Shown one piece after another: positions 42,552 to 52,542 of a stretch of 64,000 nt of DNA. Below the pieces are notes generated by a model. The model saw only the letters and a program-made list of their open reading frames with translations. It made no database searches and had not been told where the DNA came from. The position numbers were made by a program, and so were the translations under genes. Source of the stretch: DATBJJ01 sp036556425 (GTDB lineage: Bacteria; Acidobacteriota; Vicinamibacteria; Vicinamibacterales; 2-12-FULL-66-21). Positions within the stretch are counted from its first letter, which is position 1. The number at the start of each line of letters is the position of its first letter. The stretch spans positions 65,138-129,137 of the forward strand of contig DATBJJ010000141.1 of assembly GCA_036556425.1 (NCBI GenBank), given 5' to 3'.

Positions 42552-44180
42552 ATGCCCCTGCCTTCGCCGGAACCCGGTGTGACTTCTTCGGCGTCGCACC
42601 GCGCGCGATCGATCGGTATCCCGCTCGCGTTCGTCGCCCTCATCTTCATCCTCCGGATTCCGAACATCGTCTTGCCGATGGGACCGGACCAGGGTGTGTA
42701 CACGACGATCGCGTGGGGTCTGCAGCGCGGGCTCGATCTCTACCGCGACATGTTCGAGCAGAAGCTCCCGGGCATCTATCTCGCCTATTTGGCGGGCTTC
42801 ACGATCTTCGGCACGGGCACGCACGCGATCTTCCTGATCGACTACGCCGCCGGGCTGGCGACGGTGATCGCCGTCTTCGGCATCGGTCATCGACTCCAGG
42901 GACCTCGCTTCGCGGCGCTCGCCGCCGCGATCGCGGCGTTCGCCACGTTTCCGGCCGCACGGTTCGCCTATGGCGGTTTCATCGAGCGAGGCATCACCGA
43001 GTCGTTCATCATTCCGCTCGCGGCGATCGCCGTTGGGTGCGGCGTCACGTCGGCGGCGCGCGACGGCGTGAAGTGGGCGGCCGCCGCCGGAATCCTGATC
43101 GGCACCGCGGCGGTATTCAAGCAGACGGCATTGATCTATCTCGTCGTGCTCGTCGCCTGGACGTGGCTCGTTCGCGACCTGCGCCACGCCGTCCGGTTCG
43201 CGCTGATTGCAGCTGCGGGCACGCTCGCCGTACCGGCGCTCGTTCTCGCGTGGCTGGCAAGCCGCGGCGTCGTGGGCGACATGTGGAGAGCGACGATAGA
43301 GTTCAACGTCGCCTACCTCGCGGTCGGCGATCAGAGTTTCGGCGCCACGCTGACGCGGTTCGCGCAAGAGATCTTCCGGCGCGCGCGGCGCGACGAGATC
43401 TGGGCGCTCGGCGGGCTGTCCGCCGGAGCGGCGGTGCTCTCGTATCGATGGCAATCTGCGGCGGCGAGCCGCGTCGCCGCGCTGGGCGTTCTCTGGCTGG
43501 CGGGCGCCCTTATCGCGACGCTCGCGAACGGTCCGCGGCTCTTCACGACCTACTTCATTCCGTCGCTCGTCCCGCTCAGTCTTTTGATCGCGTGGCTGTT
43601 CGATCAGACGCTCGGCTCGGCGGTCCGCGCGCGGCGCGTCGCGGGGTTTGTGTGTCTCGCGCTGGCGGGGATCATGCTGGTGCGCTCCGGCTCGCTGCGG
43701 CAGGCGGCAACCGCGACGTGGGACGACACGCGCTTTCTTTTCGGGCGCACGCCGAGCCAGGAGTACCTGCAGCGGTTCCGATCGCGTGGACGCGAGGTGT
43801 TCAATGCCGCGACCAACGAGCGCCTCGCGGCGTACGTTCAGGCGAACACCGCGCCGGATGAGCGGGTGTTCGTGTTCGGCATGACCGCCGGTACGTACTT
43901 CTCGAGCCGCCGCCTGCCCGGCAGCCGGTTTCTGTGGGCGTACGCCGCGGTCTCCGAAATGCTGCCTGGCCCGGAGTTCACAGTCGATACGCTGGCCGCC
44001 GAGTTGGCGCGGAGCTCGCCGCGCTACATCATCCTGCAGCGCAGCAACGGGGACAGCTTCTCGGGATGGCGGGCGTCGGAGGCTTTCGAGGCTCCGGCGC
44101 TTCAGGCCTTGATCGCAGCGGGGTACGCGCGCGAAACAGAGATTGGCGATTTCGTGCTGTATCGAAAAACGGCTCCGTGA
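42552..44180 (+). CDS. GT39/ArnT-like GT-C membrane glycosyltransferase
   Basis: A 542-residue protein with about 11 helices. The first outside loop reads GPDQGVYTTIAWGLQRG then DLYRDMFEQKLPGIY: an Asp in the position of the catalytic acid of GT39/GT83 enzymes and the usual D-x-x-x-x-K-x-P loop. A periplasmic C-terminal part (residues about 390-540) follows (AAYVQANTAPDERVFVFG). It would transfer a sugar from a polyprenyl phosphate to a glycan or protein outside the cell membrane. It is transcribed alone; nine bases separate it from the convergent GT2 gene. Confidence 0.83.
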   Translation: MPLPSPEPGVTSSASHRARSIGIPLAFVALIFILRIPNIVLPMGPDQGVYTTIAWGLQRGLDLYRDMFEQKLPGIYLAYLAGFTIFGTGTHAIFLIDYAAGLATVIAVFGIGHRLQGPRFAALAAAIAAFATFPAARFAYGGFIERGITESFIIPLAAIAVGCGVTSAARDGVKWAAAAGILIGTAAVFKQTALIYLVVLVAWTWLVRDLRHAVRFALIAAAGTLAVPALVLAWLASRGVVGDMWRATIEFNVAYLAVGDQSFGATLTRFAQEIFRRARRDEIWALGGLSAGAAVLSYRWQSAAASRVAALGVLWLAGALIATLANGPRLFTTYFIPSLVPLSLLIAWLFDQTLGSAVRARRVAGFVCLALAGIMLVRSGSLRQAATATWDDTRFLFGRTPSQEYLQRFRSRGREVFNAATNERLAAYVQANTAPDERVFVFGMTAGTYFSSRRLPGSRFLWAYAAVSEMLPGPEFTVDTLAAELARSSPRYIILQRSNGDSFSGWRASEAFEAPALQALIAAGYARETEIGDFVLYRKTAP

Positions 44181-44189
44181 CGGCGGCAA

Positions 44190-44969
44190 TCAGCGGTCTT
44201 GGCTGACCGTCTTCTCCACCGGCAGAGGCACGGCCGTCGTGCGGCGCCACTCGGAAAGCGCGCCGCCGAATCTGAAGCGAAGCAGATTGAGCAGGAACTC
44301 CACGCACGCTGACGGCCGCACGTGACTCAGGCCGTTGGAACGCATGCGCGCGAAGACGTTCATCTCCAGGACGCGCACGCCCAGATAGTGGGCCTTGATC
44401 ATGATCTCCGGATCGAGGAACCAGTTCTTCGATTCGAGCCGCATCGCGGCAATGACGTCGCGATGGACGATCTTCGGCAAGCCGTTGACGTCGATCGAAC
44501 CGAGTCGCGGCCAGAGGATCGTGACCAACGCGTTGTACAGCACGGAGACGATCTTTCGCCGCCAACCGTCCATCCGAAAGCGCCGCCGCACCTTCCCGAG
44601 CACGCGCCCGTTCGTCTGCTTCACGATCGTGAAGAGCCGGGCCGCGTCCTCGGCGTCCACTTGACCATCCGCCGCGATGATGCCGATCCACTGTCCGCGG
44701 CAAACCGGAATCGATCTGAGGATGCCGTTGCCGTAGCCCTCGTTCTTCTCGACTCGGCAGTGCACGACAGGCAGCCCGCTCGCGACGAACCCGGAGATGA
44801 TCTCGCCGGTCCGATCGGCCGAGCCGTTGTCGCACGCCACGAGCTCGATCCGATGGCCCGCCTGTGCGAACTGCTGAACGAGCTGCGGGATCGTGTAAGG
44901 GATGACGTCCTGCTCGTTGTAGCACGGGACGATCAGCGACAGTTCCAGCGAGTCCCGATCGGTCGTCAT
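44190..44969 (-). CDS. GT2 glycosyltransferase
   Basis: A 259-residue GT-A enzyme: LSLIVPCYNEQDVI near residue 10, ELVACDNGSADRT, GIIAADGQVDAED (D-x-x-x-D in place of D-x-D), FLDPEIMIKAHYLG. No membrane helix is seen. Members of this group make lipid-linked sugars or add glycan sugars. It overlaps the dehydratase-like gene (ATGA) and is the last gene of the leftward CDP-sugar unit, so it probably uses the sugar made by that unit (inference). Confidence 0.85.
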   Translation of the reverse strand: MTTDRDSLELSLIVPCYNEQDVIPYTIPQLVQQFAQAGHRIELVACDNGSADRTGEIISGFVASGLPVVHCRVEKNEGYGNGILRSIPVCRGQWIGIIAADGQVDAEDAARLFTIVKQTNGRVLGKVRRRFRMDGWRRKIVSVLYNALVTILWPRLGSIDVNGLPKIVHRDVIAAMRLESKNWFLDPEIMIKAHYLGVRVLEMNVFARMRSNGLSHVRPSACVEFLLNLLRFRFGGALSEWRRTTAVPLPVEKTVSQDR

Positions 44970-45985
44970 GATGTCGGTGCGCGTCCGCCGTCACTCGCGG
45001 CGCCCGGGAGCCGCTGCGCGTACCAGGGAATCGTCTCGTTCAGGCCCGCCTCGAACGAGAACTGCGGCGACCACTCCAGCATCGTGCGGGCCTTCGTGCA
45101 GTCGAGGAATTGGTTCGGGATCTCGAGCGAGGCCTCGCCGAGAACGATCGGCTGCAGATGCGACCGACGCATGCGATCCAGAATCTGCCGCACCACGTCG
45201 AGCACGGCGAGCGGCTGCTCGTTCCCGAAATTGAACGCATGTCCCGCCAACTCGTTCTGGAACATCCGCTCGGCGACGCACAGATACGCACCCACGGCAT
45301 CGCGAACGTAGAAGTAATCGCGCTTGAACGTGCCGTCGCTGCGGATCACGGGCGCCTCGTCGAGGAGCGCCGATCGGATGGTGCCAGGAATGAGCCGGCT
45401 GAAATTGAGATCGCCCGGACCCCACAAGTTACCGCACCGCGTGACGACGACGGGCGTGCCGTAGGTGTGGAAGTAGGACAGCGCGATCAGATCAGCGCAG
45501 GACTTGGAAACGTCGTAGGGAAAGCGGCCGACGAGCGGCGTCGCCTCCGTGTATGGCAGCTGCTCGTGCGCGCCGTACGCCTTGTCGCTCGACGCGACAA
45601 TCACCCGCTGGACGAGCCGCGAGTTCTGCCGGCATGCCTCGAGCAGGTTCCAGGTCCCCTGAATGTTCGACTCGAACGTCGAGATCGGAGAACGTGCCGC
45701 GGTGCCGACGATCGTCTGCGCCCCGAGATGGAAGACCGTGTCGATCTCGTATTCGTTCAGCGCGCGCACGAGCAATGGCAACTGCGTCAGATCGCCGCCG
45801 ATGATGTTCGTGGACGCCGCGAGACCGGATTCCAGCAGGCGGCTTCCCGGCACCCAGTCGCGCAGCAGGACGGTGACGTCCGCGCCTTGCGCGACGAGCG
45901 CCTCGACCAGCGCCGACCCGAGGAGTCCGGAGGCGCCCGTGACGAACACGCGGCGGCCGCGCCACGCTAACGGCGCGTGAGCCAC
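44966..45985 (-). CDS. CDP-glucose 4,6-dehydratase-like SDR
   Basis: A 339-residue extended SDR: WRGRRVFVTGASGLLGSALVEAL at the N-terminus, FHLGAQTIVGTAARSP, VIVASSDKAYGAHEQ, catalytic Tyr-Lys in FPYDVSKSCADL near residue 168, and RCGNLWGPGDLNFSRLIP. SSDKAYG and RCGN-x-x-GPGD are typical of RfbG-type dehydratases. The gene lies directly after the cytidylyltransferase gene, with a 19-bp overlap, which supports CDP-glucose as substrate and CDP-4-keto-6-deoxyglucose as product. Start is GTG 45985. A 4-reductase or epimerase of the same fold cannot be excluded. Confidence 0.8.
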   Translation of the reverse strand: MAHAPLAWRGRRVFVTGASGLLGSALVEALVAQGADVTVLLRDWVPGSRLLESGLAASTNIIGGDLTQLPLLVRALNEYEIDTVFHLGAQTIVGTAARSPISTFESNIQGTWNLLEACRQNSRLVQRVIVASSDKAYGAHEQLPYTEATPLVGRFPYDVSKSCADLIALSYFHTYGTPVVVTRCGNLWGPGDLNFSRLIPGTIRSALLDEAPVIRSDGTFKRDYFYVRDAVGAYLCVAERMFQNELAGHAFNFGNEQPLAVLDVVRQILDRMRRSHLQPIVLGEASLEIPNQFLDCTKARTMLEWSPQFSFEAGLNETIPWYAQRLPGAASDGGRAPTS

Positions 45986-46746
45986 GGCGCTTGTCCGCTT
46001 TGCAACAGAGCCTCCAGAACCTGCTTGTCCCGCAGCGTGTCCATCGGTTGCCAGAACCCGTCGTGCCTGTACGCCCGCAGCTCACCGGCGGCGGCCAGGC
46101 GCTCGAGCGGACCGCGTTCGAGCGGACTCTCCTCGTCCAGGTACTCGAACACACCGGGGTCGAAAACGAAAAAGCCGCCGTTGATCCAACCCTCGCGCGT
46201 CTGCCGCTTCTCGGCAAACTCTGCGACGCGATCGCCGTCGAGCACGAGCTCGCCGAAGCGTGCCGGCGGCCGCACCGCGGTGACGGTGGCGAGGCGGCCG
46301 TGCGATCGATGGAAGCGGACGAGCGCCTGGATGTCGACCGTGGAAAGCCCGTCGCCATACGTCGCCATGAACGGCTGGTCCTGGATCTGATCGCGGAGCC
46401 GGAGAATGCGGGCGCCGGTCGATGTTTCCGCGCCGGTATCGATCAATCCGATGCGCCAGTCGATCGTCGCGGGCTTGATGATCTCGAGCGACCCGTCGGC
46501 GAGATTCACGATGTAGTCGCTCAAATGCGCAGGCAGGCTGCGGAAGTAGTCCTTGATCACCTCGCCGCGGTATCCGCACGCGACGAGAAAGTCCGTGAAT
46601 CCGAACGCCGCGTAGTACCGCATCAAGTGGAACAGCAGCGGCCGTCCGCCGATTTCCACCATCGGCTTGGGCAGCGTCTGCGTCTCCTCGGCCAGCCTGG
46701 TGCCGCGCCCGCCCGCGAGCAGCACGACTTTCATGTCGGATCGCAT
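45967..46746 (-). CDS. rfbF: Glucose-1-phosphate cytidylyltransferase
   Basis: A 259-residue nucleotidyltransferase matching RfbF: KVVLLAGGRGTRLAEETQTLPKP near the N-terminus (signature G-G-x-G-T-R-L and the Lys of PKPM), YYAAFGFTDFLVACGY, ATYGDGLSTVDI (metal-binding Asp), WINGGFFVFDPG, and DGFWQPMDTLRDKQ. It makes CDP-glucose from CTP and glucose-1-phosphate. Family members normally start at the fifth residue (ATG 46734); the ATG at 46746, one base from the preceding stop, is also possible. It opens the path to CDP-linked 6-deoxy or dideoxy sugars. Confidence 0.93.
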   Translation of the reverse strand: MRSDMKVVLLAGGRGTRLAEETQTLPKPMVEIGGRPLLFHLMRYYAAFGFTDFLVACGYRGEVIKDYFRSLPAHLSDYIVNLADGSLEIIKPATIDWRIGLIDTGAETSTGARILRLRDQIQDQPFMATYGDGLSTVDIQALVRFHRSHGRLATVTAVRPPARFGELVLDGDRVAEFAEKRQTREGWINGGFFVFDPGVFEYLDEESPLERGPLERLAAAGELRAYRHDGFWQPMDTLRDKQVLEALLQSGQAPWLTRR

Positions 46747-46747
46747 C

Positions 46748-47998
46748 TCAGATCACCCGGGCACGCGGAACGGGAATGATGAAGCGCCCGCCGCGCGCGC
46801 GGTACTCGTGCTGCTGCTGGACGATCTCCTCGGCGATGTTCCAAGCCAGTACCAGAAGGAAGTCGGGGGGACGCCCGTTGGTGAGCGCCGACACCGGGCG
46901 CACCGGGATGTGCATCCCTGGAGTGAAGAGCCCGACTTTCCGCGGATTCCGGTCCACAGTATAGCGAATGAGGCGCGTGTCGATGCCGCAGAAGTTGAGC
47001 AAGGTGTTGCCCTTCGCCGGCGCCCCGTATGCCGCGACCTCGGCCCCTTCGCGAGCGAGCCGCGCGAGCAGATCGAGGAGCGCGCGGCGGCTCTCCCCGA
47101 CCTCGCCGGCGAACCGGCGCGACCGCGCGGCGTCGGCGGCGCCGCGTTCGCGCTCCGCCGCCTCGAGCTGCAGCACGTCCGTCGAATGCGACGCCGCCGA
47201 TTTCGAGAAGTAGACGCGAAGCGATCCACCGTGCACGGCGACGCGATCGATGCGAACGATTCGCAGCGCCGCCATTTCCGCGAGGCGGCACAGCGGAGCG
47301 ATCGCGAAATACGACAGATGCTCGTGATAGATCGTGTCGTACTCCACGCGATCGAGCATGTCCCCGACGTACGGCACCTCCACCACGATCAACCCATCGT
47401 CGGCAACCAACGCGCGGCAGCCTTCCAGCACATCGCGGGGATCGTCGACGTGCGCCAAAACGTTGTTGGCGACGACGACCCGCGCCGCGCCGCGTTCGGC
47501 GCGCAGCCGGACTCCGACCTCGCGCGTGAAAAACTCGTTGACGGTTTCGACGCCGGATGCGGTGGCATCGGCCGCGAGGTTGGTGGCCGGCTCGATTCCG
47601 AGCGCGCGGACGTCGTGCGCCGCGAACGCCCGCAGAAACGTGCCGTCGTTGCTTGCCACCTCGGCGACGAGATCGTCCGGACCGAGCTTCAAAAGGTCGA
47701 CGACCGTCGCCGCGTACTCGCGGGCGTGCGCCGTCTGCGTGCTGGACGTGCCGGTCACGTAGATGTACTCGCGGAACAAGATGTCGGGATCGACGACGTC
47801 GAGCAGTTGCAGCAGGCCGCAGCTTCGGCAGAAGCTGAGGTCGAGGGGATACCTCCGCTCCGTCGCGAACTCCTCGGGGCTGCGGAGAAACGCGTTGGCC
47901 AGCGGCGTCGCTCCCAACGAGAGAATGGGGTCGAGCTCGCGGCTTCGGCAGATCCGGCAATCGGTTCGGCGGACGATCTCCGGACGATCAACCGGCAT
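46748..47998 (-). CDS. Sugar C-methyltransferase (three-domain, TylC3/NovU type)
   Basis: A 416-residue enzyme with the three parts of nucleotide-sugar C-methyltransferases. First, an N-terminal zinc site with CRICRS near residue 14 and CRSCGL near 57. Second, a SAM domain with LVAEVASNDGTFLRAF and VVVANNVLAHVDDP. Third, a C-terminal domain with AYGAPAKGNTLLNFCGI near residue 300. HEHLSYF in the middle holds the catalytic His region. Such enzymes add a methyl to C3 of a 4-keto-6-deoxy sugar nucleotide, giving a branched sugar. Encoded with rfbF and an RfbG-like gene, so the substrate is probably the CDP-4-keto-6-deoxy hexose. It overlaps the SDR gene by 11 bp. Confidence 0.9.
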   Translation of the reverse strand: MPVDRPEIVRRTDCRICRSRELDPILSLGATPLANAFLRSPEEFATERRYPLDLSFCRSCGLLQLLDVVDPDILFREYIYVTGTSSTQTAHAREYAATVVDLLKLGPDDLVAEVASNDGTFLRAFAAHDVRALGIEPATNLAADATASGVETVNEFFTREVGVRLRAERGAARVVVANNVLAHVDDPRDVLEGCRALVADDGLIVVEVPYVGDMLDRVEYDTIYHEHLSYFAIAPLCRLAEMAALRIVRIDRVAVHGGSLRVYFSKSAASHSTDVLQLEAAERERGAADAARSRRFAGEVGESRRALLDLLARLAREGAEVAAYGAPAKGNTLLNFCGIDTRLIRYTVDRNPRKVGLFTPGMHIPVRPVSALTNGRPPDFLLVLAWNIAEEIVQQQHEYRARGGRFIIPVPRARVI

Positions 47999-48935
47999 GA
48001 TGAAGTTCCGCGGTCCGGCGAATACCGTCGGCGATCGTCGTCTGCGGAACCCACGACGCGAGACCGCGCAGGCGGCTCACGTCAACGGTGCCGTGCCACA
48101 TTTCCTCGGCGCGCGTCGGCAGCGCTCCGAACTCGAGCAGGTTCGGATCGAAGCCGAGCACGTTGGCCGCGGTCTCCGCGAATTCACGTACGGTGGCGAG
48201 CCGTGATGTAGCGAGGTTCACGATGGTGCCGGGCGGTGGCGCACTGGCGCCGAGACGCAGCAGCCCTTCAGCCACATCCTCGACGTAGGTGAAATCGCGC
48301 GGCTGACGGCCATCCGTCAGCGCGAGCCGCTGGCCGCTGCGGGCGGTGCGAAGCAGTGATGGAAGCAGGCGATGCGCGTGCTCGCCTGGTCCGTAAACGG
48401 TGAACAGGCGCCCGATCACGGCGCGCAACCGAACCGCCGCCGCTCGTTCCTGGATGGCTTGCGTGGCCCGAAGCTTCGTTCGACCGTACTCCGTGGTCGG
48501 ATTCGCCGGGCCATCTTCGCGGATCGCTCCCTCGACCGGTCCGTACTCCAGCGCGGATCCGGCGTGCACCAACGACGCGCCCTGCCATCCGTCGGAATCC
48601 ATCGACTCCACCTGGGCGCATAGCGTTTTTACAAAAGAGGTGTTGATCGCCGCCATCAGTATGGGATCGCGTTCAGACGGATCGACGCCGTACCCGACGA
48701 GGTTGAAGACGATCTGCGGCCGCACGCGCGCGAACGCGCGGCTGACGGCCTCCGGTTCGGTGAAATCGGCGCGAACGATCGTGAGCGACGGCAGTGCCGC
48801 TTCGGCAGCCTTTGCATCACGAGCGGTGACGGTCACAACGGCGCGGTTCCGCTCGAGCGCTCGAGCGATCCACGCGCCGATGAAGCCTGAGCCTCCCAGC
48901 ACGAGCGCACGAACACCGCGGTAGGCGTCCATCAT
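47988..48935 (-). CDS. NAD-dependent epimerase/reductase (SDR)
   Basis: A 315-residue SDR: VRALVLGGSGFIGAWIARAL near the N-terminus, VFNLVGYGVDPSE, LVHAGSALEYGPVEG, catalytic Tyr-Lys in TEYGRTKLRATQ near residue 145, and RLFTVYGPGEHAHRLLP. As the first gene of the unit with rfbF and the C-methyltransferase, it probably reduces or epimerises the C-methylated 4-keto sugar at the end of the path (inference). The protein may start at either of two adjacent ATGs (48935 or 48932). Confidence 0.83.
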   Translation of the reverse strand: MMDAYRGVRALVLGGSGFIGAWIARALERNRAVVTVTARDAKAAEAALPSLTIVRADFTEPEAVSRAFARVRPQIVFNLVGYGVDPSERDPILMAAINTSFVKTLCAQVESMDSDGWQGASLVHAGSALEYGPVEGAIREDGPANPTTEYGRTKLRATQAIQERAAAVRLRAVIGRLFTVYGPGEHAHRLLPSLLRTARSGQRLALTDGRQPRDFTYVEDVAEGLLRLGASAPPPGTIVNLATSRLATVREFAETAANVLGFDPNLLEFGALPTRAEEMWHGTVDVSRLRGLASWVPQTTIADGIRRTAELHHAG

Positions 48936-48968
48936 AAAGGAACTCAAACCAGAGGCACGATCGCAGCG

Positions 48969-48976
48969 ACTATACT
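48969..48976. promoter_or_regulatory. Symmetric divergent -10 (TATACT right, TATAGT left)
   Basis: ACTATACT provides TATACT (48971-48976) to the right and TATAGT (48974-48969) to the left, both five of six. Predicted transcript starts are near 48983 (HEAT-repeat gene, GTG 49001 or ATG 49010) and 48962 (SDR gene, ATG 48935). Confidence 0.5.
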
Positions 48977-49000
48977 GAGACGAGCCCTGCGAAGCGTAAC

Positions 49001-50209
49001 GTGATTGCAATGATACGACCCGAGCTTCGTCCGCAAATCTCCAGATTCCTCTTCCTCGGCGCATCGGTCGCGCTCCTCACGGTGTGGACAGCGCGCGGTC
49101 TCTCTGCGCAATCGACCTCAGGAGCCCCGGAGCTCGCTGCCGGATGGGCCGCGCTCGCCGCGGGACGAAGCGCAGAAGCCGAACGGCACGCGGACTCGAT
49201 CCTCCGTACGGCGCCGCGTAACCACGATGCCGTAGCGTTGAAGATCTCGGCGCGGCTCGCGGCAGGGAACATCAACGGTTCGCTCGATGCTTACGAGCAG
49301 TGGCTCGCTGACATGCGCCAGCGCGAAGACGTCTTCCTGCTCGAGCGAATCGCGATCGGAATCGTGGATGCCGCCGCGGCGTCGAAGGACCGCTCGGTGC
49401 GGTCGCGCGCGCTCGAGATCCAAGTGGCGCTGGGCAATCGGGACGCCCTCGCTCAACTGAGCGCCATGGCCGATGAATCCGCGACGACGAGGACGGATGC
49501 GGCACGCGCCCGGCAGGGGGACGGCGCGGCGGTCGCGCGCTTGACGAGCAAGCTCAACGCTCCTGGCGCGCGCGACGTCAGCGACGCGATCGACGCGCTT
49601 CGCGAGGCGGACGCCAAGAGCGCAACTGGAGCGATTGCCGCGGCGCTCGATCCGCGGCGCCCGCTGCCGACGAAGATGGCCGCCGCTCGCGCGCTCGGCC
49701 AGCTGGGCGGCGTCGAGGCGATTCCAAAGCTGCGCCAGGCGCTGAACGATCCCGATCCGCCCGTGCGCGCGATTGCCGCGGTCTCACTCATGTCGCTCGG
49801 CGACCAGACCGGCGCGGAGATCGTGCAGTCGCTCGAGCGTAGTCCGATCGGCGACTATCGGCTTCTCGTGGTCGAGGCGCGCGCCGCCAGCGAGCCGACC
49901 GGACCATGGGTCGGCGTCGCGACGAAGGTCCTCGACGATCCCGACCCGCTGGTCCGCTTGCGCGCCGCGGAATTGCTCGTGAAGCACGCGGCCGAGCCCG
50001 GCAGAGCGGCCGACGTCTTTCGGGACGCCCTCGGCGACTCGAACCCGGCCATGCGTCAGGCCGCGCTCGATCGGCTGCCGGCTTTACCACCCACGGTTCT
50101 CGATCGCGATTTGCCCACGCTCCGCAAGCTTCTGCGCGATCCGTTTCCCCCCGCCCGCATCGAAGCGGCAGCCGCCTTGCTTCGCGTCTCGGGCGCCCTC
50201 ACGCCATAA
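49001..50209 (+). CDS. Exported HEAT-repeat protein
   Basis: A 402-residue protein. Arg-rich N-terminus, then a hydrophobic stretch (FLFLGASVALLTVWTA) and GLSAQ, a likely signal peptide cleaved near residue 37, so it acts outside the cytoplasm. The middle (about 45-110) looks like TPR helices (AAGRSAEAERHADSILRTAP). Residues about 200-395 are HEAT repeats (PTKMAAARALGQLGGVEAIPKL, DPPVRAIAAVSLMSLG, DPLVRLRAAELLVKHA, NPAMRQAALDRL). HEAT scaffolds bind other proteins; no enzyme motif is seen. Start is GTG 49001 or ATG 49010. Its role in the glycan locus is unknown. Confidence 0.82.
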   Translation: MIAMIRPELRPQISRFLFLGASVALLTVWTARGLSAQSTSGAPELAAGWAALAAGRSAEAERHADSILRTAPRNHDAVALKISARLAAGNINGSLDAYEQWLADMRQREDVFLLERIAIGIVDAAAASKDRSVRSRALEIQVALGNRDALAQLSAMADESATTRTDAARARQGDGAAVARLTSKLNAPGARDVSDAIDALREADAKSATGAIAAALDPRRPLPTKMAAARALGQLGGVEAIPKLRQALNDPDPPVRAIAAVSLMSLGDQTGAEIVQSLERSPIGDYRLLVVEARAASEPTGPWVGVATKVLDDPDPLVRLRAAELLVKHAAEPGRAADVFRDALGDSNPAMRQAALDRLPALPPTVLDRDLPTLRKLLRDPFPPARIEAAAALLRVSGALTP

Positions 50210-50228
50210 ACACGGCGTCACGGCGTGA
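50199..50228 (+). terminator. Weak inverted repeat after the HEAT gene
   Basis: TCACGCC at 50199-50205 can pair with GGCGTGA at 50222-50228 across a 16-base loop; the stop codon lies within. No T tract follows, so termination would be weak. The 139-bp gap to the next start holds no further gene. Confidence 0.25.
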
Positions 50229-50313
50229 AAGCGCGAGTAACCTTGAAACCTCGCGGCGGTCTCGCTTACCCTATTGTGAACGCGGCTCCCAACCGATACG
50301 AGCACTGGACCAA

Positions 50314-50338
50314 TCCCGGGCCCCACGGGAATGTGGGA
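50314..50338 (+). promoter_or_regulatory. Alternative hairpins next to the Shine-Dalgarno
   Basis: Two mutually exclusive small stems: TCCCG/CGGGA (50314-50318 with 50326-50330) and CCCAC/GTGGG (50322-50326 with 50333-50337). The second ends against the GGGAAGGA that serves ATG 50349, so it could limit ribosome access. The -10 for this gene is uncertain (GATACG or TATTGT upstream). Confidence 0.3.
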
Positions 50339-50348
50339 AGGACTGTCT

Positions 50349-52340
<1,992 letters not shown>

Positions 52341-52513
52341 CACCTCGAGCCCGCTCGTACAGCGCCGCCGGCCACGCGGCTATCCATGAGCTGTAAGTGG
52401 CTGTCGGCGCTGACATTCAGGCGTGAAATCCCCCCCGCACTTTTGTAACGCCACGCGTAACGACGCAAGGGTGTGAAACCGGCGCATCGCGCAAAACAGG
52501 CCGGAAAACAATA
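52341..52513. other. Longest intergenic region; direct GTAACG repeat
   Basis: No coding region is supported here. GTAACG occurs at 52445-52450 and again at 52457-52462, exactly 12 bp apart, on the same face of the helix, 52-69 bp before the -24 element at 52514. It could be an activator site for the sigma-54-like promoter. No terminator hairpin was seen after the secreted-protein stop. Confidence 0.3.
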
Positions 52514-52529
52514 CGGCACAGCCTTTGCC
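52514..52529 (+). promoter_or_regulatory. Sigma-54-like promoter (-24/-12)
   Basis: The 16-mer CGGCACAGCCTTTGCC has GG at the -24 and GC at the -12 position with the correct 10-base spacing, and matches the consensus TGGCAC-N5-TTGC except at the first base. The predicted transcript start, near 52540, is two or three bases before ATG 52543, so the mRNA would be almost leaderless. Sigma-54 promoters drive surface-polysaccharide genes in several phyla. Confidence 0.45.
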
Positions 52530-52542
52530 CTGCGGCTGAGGC

